From: Elmis aenea
Lineage: Eukaryota; Arthropoda; Insecta; Coleoptera; Elmidae
Direction: 5' to 3'
NCBI GenBank assembly: GCA_947652605.1
Contig: OX393581.1
Coordinates: 11,660,640-11,724,639 of the forward strand
Length of the DNA stretch: 64,000 bases
The translations under genes and the position numbers were made by a program. Shown here piece by piece: positions 60,313 to 64,000 of this stretch. The notes under the pieces were generated by a model. The model was given only the letters and a program-made list of their open reading frames with translations. It was not told where the DNA came from and ran no database searches. How positions within the stretch are numbered: position 1 is the first letter of the stretch; each line of letters begins with the position of its first letter.

Positions 60313-60944
60313 ATGTACACAAAGAGGTTTAAATATAAAATAAAATAGAATTATTTAATCAGTGATTATGTAAGTATCCCTGAGCCCCAGACGCTATATT
60401 TTCTAGAGAGCTGAAAATATCAAATACCGAAAAAATGGCTGACCATAGTCTTTGAACATTTTTAATAAGTCTAGACCAGTGTTTTTTAACCTCTCTGGAG
60501 GACACAACATCCACTGTAAATCTTTACGAAAACATCCCAGGAAATACATATGTTCTGCCATGAGAGCTCCCAGTAAAGAGGCTTTTGCTACAGTATTGAA
60601 GATGAATGAATTTATTTCGTTCTTTTCGCCAAGCAGTTGTCATCAAGTTAAAAGTTCTTGCCGACGTTGCATTTGGGTGGAGAATCGAAAAAACGAAGGA
60701 TGTTATTTTATACAAATTGAGTGAATTTTTATTATTCTTTTAAATTGCCCATTTTTTATTATAAAGTTTAATTAAGTATAGTTGCTTACTTAAAGTAATC
60801 CTATAAATAAAATTTGTGTTTGAATAATTTGTTTTCTATTTTGTTTTCGTTTTTGTTTATAAACTTATTTAATCTTATCTAGTTCTTATATTTTTTCCAA
60901 TTCTAAAATTCAAAACGAAGAATAAAAAGAAATAGAATTAATGT
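60313..60944. other. Receptor 3' region and intergenic DNA
   Basis: AATAAA at about 60339 is a likely poly(A) signal. CAGTGTTTTTTAACCTCTCT at 60478 looks like a hAT MITE end whose partner was not found. Confidence 0.4.
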
Positions 60945-60959
60945 TTGGACTTAATTTTA

Positions 60960-61132
60960 AATTGTTATTCGAGCCGGAACCGAAACCGAATCGGAGCCGA
61001 ACCGAAACTGAACCGGAACCGAACCGAAACTGAACCGAAATTTTCAGCCAAACCGAAACCGAAACCGGAACGAAAAACATTTTCACGGAACATAACCGTA
61101 AACCGGAACGAAATAAATTTCGGTTCGACTCT
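60960..61132. repeat. GAACCG/GAAACC-rich repeat
   Basis: Reiterated ACCGAA(A)CCG units from CGAGCCGGAACCG to CGGTTCGACT. The composition matches the interior of the hAT MITE at 45690-46089, so it may be a decayed copy. The three ORFs across it are artefacts of the repeat. Confidence 0.6.
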
Positions 61133-61207
61133 GCTATTAGTAGGTACGTCATTCATTTGGCTATCAAAGCAGAATAACAATGCATGGCCAGAAATATTGC
61201 TGTATAC

Positions 61208-61623
61208 TAGGGATGGAAAACGTAACGTAACGATATTTTAATAACGTTATAATAACCAATAACGTTTCATTAAAAGTTATTTTGTGTCGTTATTCTCTGT
61301 AAATTAAATGTTTATATGGCGTTCTTTTTATTTTCAGATTTTTTTTTTTTAATTTTAAAAATGAATATGATAATGAAATATCTTAACGTACATTTGTACT
61401 ATTTTTTAAATTATTCACATTTTCCAGATTTCAAAAATAATTTCAAAGTTACAAATAAAAATTAAAATTATAACGTTATATTATATCATAATTTATGTAA
61501 CGTTATATAACATAACAATTAATTTTTTTAATGTTATTTATAACGTTATATAACGAAAACAAATAATAAATAACGTTATATAGGTACAATAACGTAACGA
61601 TTTAAAACGTTGTTCCTTCCCTG
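61208..61623. mobile_element. hAT-type MITE with TAACGTTA interior
   Basis: The ends TAGGGATGGAAAACG and (reverse) CAGGGAAGGAACAACG are inverse copies. A perfect duplication CTGTATAC flanks it (61200-61207, 61624-61631). The body repeats the self-complementary AACGTTAT unit many times. No coding sequence. Confidence 0.88.
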
Positions 61624-61639
61624 CTGTATACCAACCTTT

Positions 61640-61990
61640 TTAATATTGTTTTACCTTCAGCATAGTATACATGCTATTTTGTTATTATTTCTGCGGAGGT
61701 GGTCCCCTTTCGGGTTCCTATACTGCGACCTATTGGTCTATTGTACCCTCTGGTGATGGTCCCTTAAAGGAGTCCTGTGTTTTTAAAAAACTCCAGGATT
61801 TTCTTTAAGGGCGTTTTTCCTAACTCTTCTTGGTTGGCTTTTTCCAGCCCTAGAAGTGAACGCCGATAGGGTGCAGTGTCCTGTGACGAGTCCTGTGGTT
61901 GCTCTGATGTCTGCTCTGCTCATCCTGAGCATTTCTTCTGTCTTTTCTTTTGTGACCATTGACAGGATAGCCTTAAAATGGGCTTGTCTT
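61640..61990 (-). mobile_element. Non-LTR retrotransposon RNase H-tail fragment
   Basis: The minus strand encodes MLRMSRADIRATTGLVTGHC followed by TLSAFTSRAGKS. This resembles the LSR..LR...G..TGHC segment found near the RNase H end of some non-LTR elements. The downstream zinc-knuckle C..C pattern is lost. The adjoining minus-strand ORF to 62231 is not recognised. Confidence 0.5.
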
Positions 61991-62371
61991 GCAACTTTTT
62001 TCCAGTGAGCATTATGCCCTTGTCAGTAGGTATACATGCTAAGAACGGTGTAATTACAAGAAGTTGTAAACAGTGTAAACTCCCAATTATCTGGAAATTC
62101 GTATCTTTTCCATTTATATCCCCAGATAATACTTTAACTTCAGTATTTAATTTTTTAAAGCTAAATGTAACGTACGTGCTGGTCTCTTCTACTGGAACCT
62201 CTAGAACAGACCGACTCGCTGCCGTTGGCATATTTAAAGTCTTTAGTTTTATAATGAAGCAAAATGCAGTTTATAGACATACTTGTTTACAACATATCCA
62301 CGGATTATATCTAAGACAGCTGTCATATTTGATGACAAGATAAAGTTAAATAAAATTATTAGTTTTTCTCA

Positions 62372-62462
62372 ATGGCTCCATCACTTCAAGATCAACTGAA
62401 AAATCAACCTTCGACAAAAATTCAAGTCGACACAGAATTATCATTTCTTAGTACAATTGCAG
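62372..62462 (+). CDS. Candidate first exon of an unidentified gene
   Basis: An ATG opens MAPSLQDQLKNQPSTKIQVD followed by TELSFLSTIA and a possible donor G|GTTCGT (phase 1). Codon use is less AT-driven than the surroundings. No family is recognised, no second exon is visible before the window ends, and the donor is weak. Confidence 0.2.
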
Positions 62463-62519
62463 GTTCGTAATTAATTGATTATGACAATTTTTTGTAAGAT
62501 CCTCATGTTTGAAGATTGC

Positions 62520-63760
62520 CTAATCGTGTCGAGACTGCCTTATCGTATATCCGACGTTGCCTCTCACAATAGCCTTATCGTCTCAAGATCCTCATCGTCT
62601 TGAGACTGTCGTACCGTCTCGAGTTCACCTCATCGTCCCAAGGAATCCTTGTTGACTCACTATAGCGTTATTGTCTCTGGATTTCCATCGTATTGAGACT
62701 GCTGTATCATCTCGATATGGCCTAATCGTTCTAAGGTTGCCTCGTTGTCCCACGATAGCCTTATCGTCTCAAGATTACCAAACTTCTTAAAACTGCCGTA
62801 TCGTATCGAGATCGACTCATCGTCTTAATGTTGCTCTGTTGTCTCACTATCGTCTTGTCGTTTCAATATCCTCATCATCTTGAGACTGTCGTACCGTCTC
62901 GAGATCGCCTCATCATTCCAAGGATCCCTCGTTGACTCACTATAGCGTTATTGTCTCTAGATTTCCATCGTCTTGAGACTGCTGTATCATCTTGATATGG
63001 CCTAATCGTTCTAAAGTTGCCTCGTTGTCCCACGTCAGCCTTATCGTCTCAAGATTCTCAAACTTCTTAAAACTGCCGTATCGTCTCGAGATCGACTCAT
63101 AGTCTTAATGTTGCTCTGTTGTCTGACAATCGTCTTGTCGTCCCAATATCCTCATCGTCTTAAGACTATCGTATCGTCTCGAGATCGCCTCATCGTCCCA
63201 AGGATGCCTCGTTGACTCCCTATAGCGTTGTTGTCTCTAGATTTCTATCGTCTTGGGACTGCTGTATCATCTTGATATCTTGAGACTGCCGTATCGTCTC
63301 GAGATCGCCACATCGTCCGTAGGTTGCCTCGTTGACTCGCAATGGCGTCGTCGTCCCAAGATTTCCATCGGCTTGAGACCGCCGTATCATCTTGAGATCG
63401 TCCCAAGTTCTCACGATACCCCCTTGTCGTCTTAAGATTGTCCTTTCATCTCAAAATGGTTTTTTTCGGCTAGGTTTGTCTCATCGTTTCAAGATAACAT
63501 TGTCGTCTCGAGATTGCTACGCGGCCTAGCTATCGCTTTATCGGGCCAATATTACATGCTTATCTGGAGATCGCCCCATAGTTTTGCTATTGCTTTATAG
63601 TCTCTTCATTTTAAAATTCATAGTCTTCTTGTGATCGCCCCATTGTCCCTTGATCATATTGTCATCATCTTGATATCAACATATTGCCTTGAGATAGTCT
63701 TAAGGAATTGAGATTTTTTCATGGTCTTAACTTAGCCTTAACGTCCCGAGATCATGTCGT
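62520..63760. repeat. 19-bp minisatellite with 280-bp higher-order period
   Basis: The basic unit is about 19 bp, close to ATCGTCTCGAGATCGCCTC, with many variants (CATCGTCTTGAGACTGC, TCGTTGACTCACTATAGCG). Longer blocks recur exactly 280 bp apart: TGAGACTGTCGTACCGTCTC at 62601 and 62881, and the related TAAGACTATCGTATCGTCTC at 63161. After that the order shortens and degenerates. The unit is far more GC-rich than the flanks. The ORFs here are repeat artefacts. Confidence 0.85.
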
Positions 63761-64000
63761 CGTCATTATACCTTCAATTAGCTCAAAAACAGCATAATAA
63801 ATTTTTATTACTTCAAGTTTTAGCAACGTAATTTAATAATAATGATAATTTGTAATTTGTTTCGGTTAAGTTAGCTGCACTACGTTTAAAAATGTTTTAT
63901 AACATAACAAGGCGTTAATAGTATAATTCACGAAAAGAACTTTAAGATTGTTATACTGCCGCATTTTTTTATACCTTTAAACTGCAAACTTTACAATTAT
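63761..64000. other. AT-rich end of window
   Basis: No feature seen. Confidence 0.4.

Noticed and set aside
60910..61241. Three overlapping ORFs rich in N-R-x and F-G-S repeats
   Set aside because: They translate a GAACCG repeat on both strands; no gene structure.
61920..62343. Long ORFs on both strands (103 and 121 codons)
   Set aside because: The minus ORF begins within retrotransposon-tail sequence and neither translation resembles a known family. They are not supported as host genes.
62520..63760. Regularly spaced repeats considered as a CRISPR-like array
   Set aside because: The repeats are contiguous variants of one unit without unique spacers, in a eukaryotic context. It is a minisatellite.

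Overview
This is an AT-rich eukaryotic window, almost certainly from an insect and most plausibly a beetle. The organism call is an inference from the gene families (insulin-like peptides, a sugar-type gustatory receptor) and the transposon load. There are no operons, rRNAs or tRNAs that I can see. Most of the window is introns, intergenic DNA and layered mobile elements.

Three multi-exon protein genes are supported, all on the + strand. (1) An insulin-like peptide gene, ILP1, has coding exons at 29371-29560, 33846-33870 and 36819-36921, plus a likely non-coding first exon ending at 4245, about 25 kb upstream. (2) A second insulin-like gene, ILP2, has coding exons at 46257-46428 and 47698-47909 and a non-coding exon at about 45071-45103. 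The two share an intron ending directly before the ATG, a phase-1 intron at the start of the C-peptide region, and a similar promoter block of about 75 bp, so they look like an old tandem duplication. (3) A sugar-clade gustatory receptor lies at 53233-60312, with eight coding exons and 426 codons before the stop. A weak candidate first exon of another gene is at 62372.

The rest is a dense record of transposition. It includes Jockey-like non-LTR fragments (20.8-22.6, 32.3-33.6, 42.5-44.2 and 49.2-50.8 kb) and RTE-like fragments (6.6-8.6, 10.4-11.1, 20.0, 40.4 and 42.9-43.7 kb). It also includes several foldback elements with TA/CAGGGTG ends (Tc1/mariner-like), a PIF/Harbinger-like element carrying a MADF-type ORF, and a TTA-flanked hairpin MITE. 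At least six hAT-type MITEs have 8-bp target duplications, four of them exact. A repeat of unknown class occurs three times near the genes and carries a conserved ATG-initiated gene start. A 19-bp minisatellite with a 280-bp higher-order period closes the window.

The genes make a loose physiological theme: two secreted insulin/relaxin-type hormones next to a receptor family that detects sugars. Adjacency alone does not show that they are co-regulated. The most notable local observations are: a 25-nt microexon with a GC donor that is required to read the ILP1 A chain; a promoter block shared by the two ILP genes; a hAT MITE whose target duplication supplies the splice acceptor of gustatory-receptor exon 5; and a set of four hAT MITEs that share ends and a length near 400 bp while their interiors are different self-complementary short repeats.
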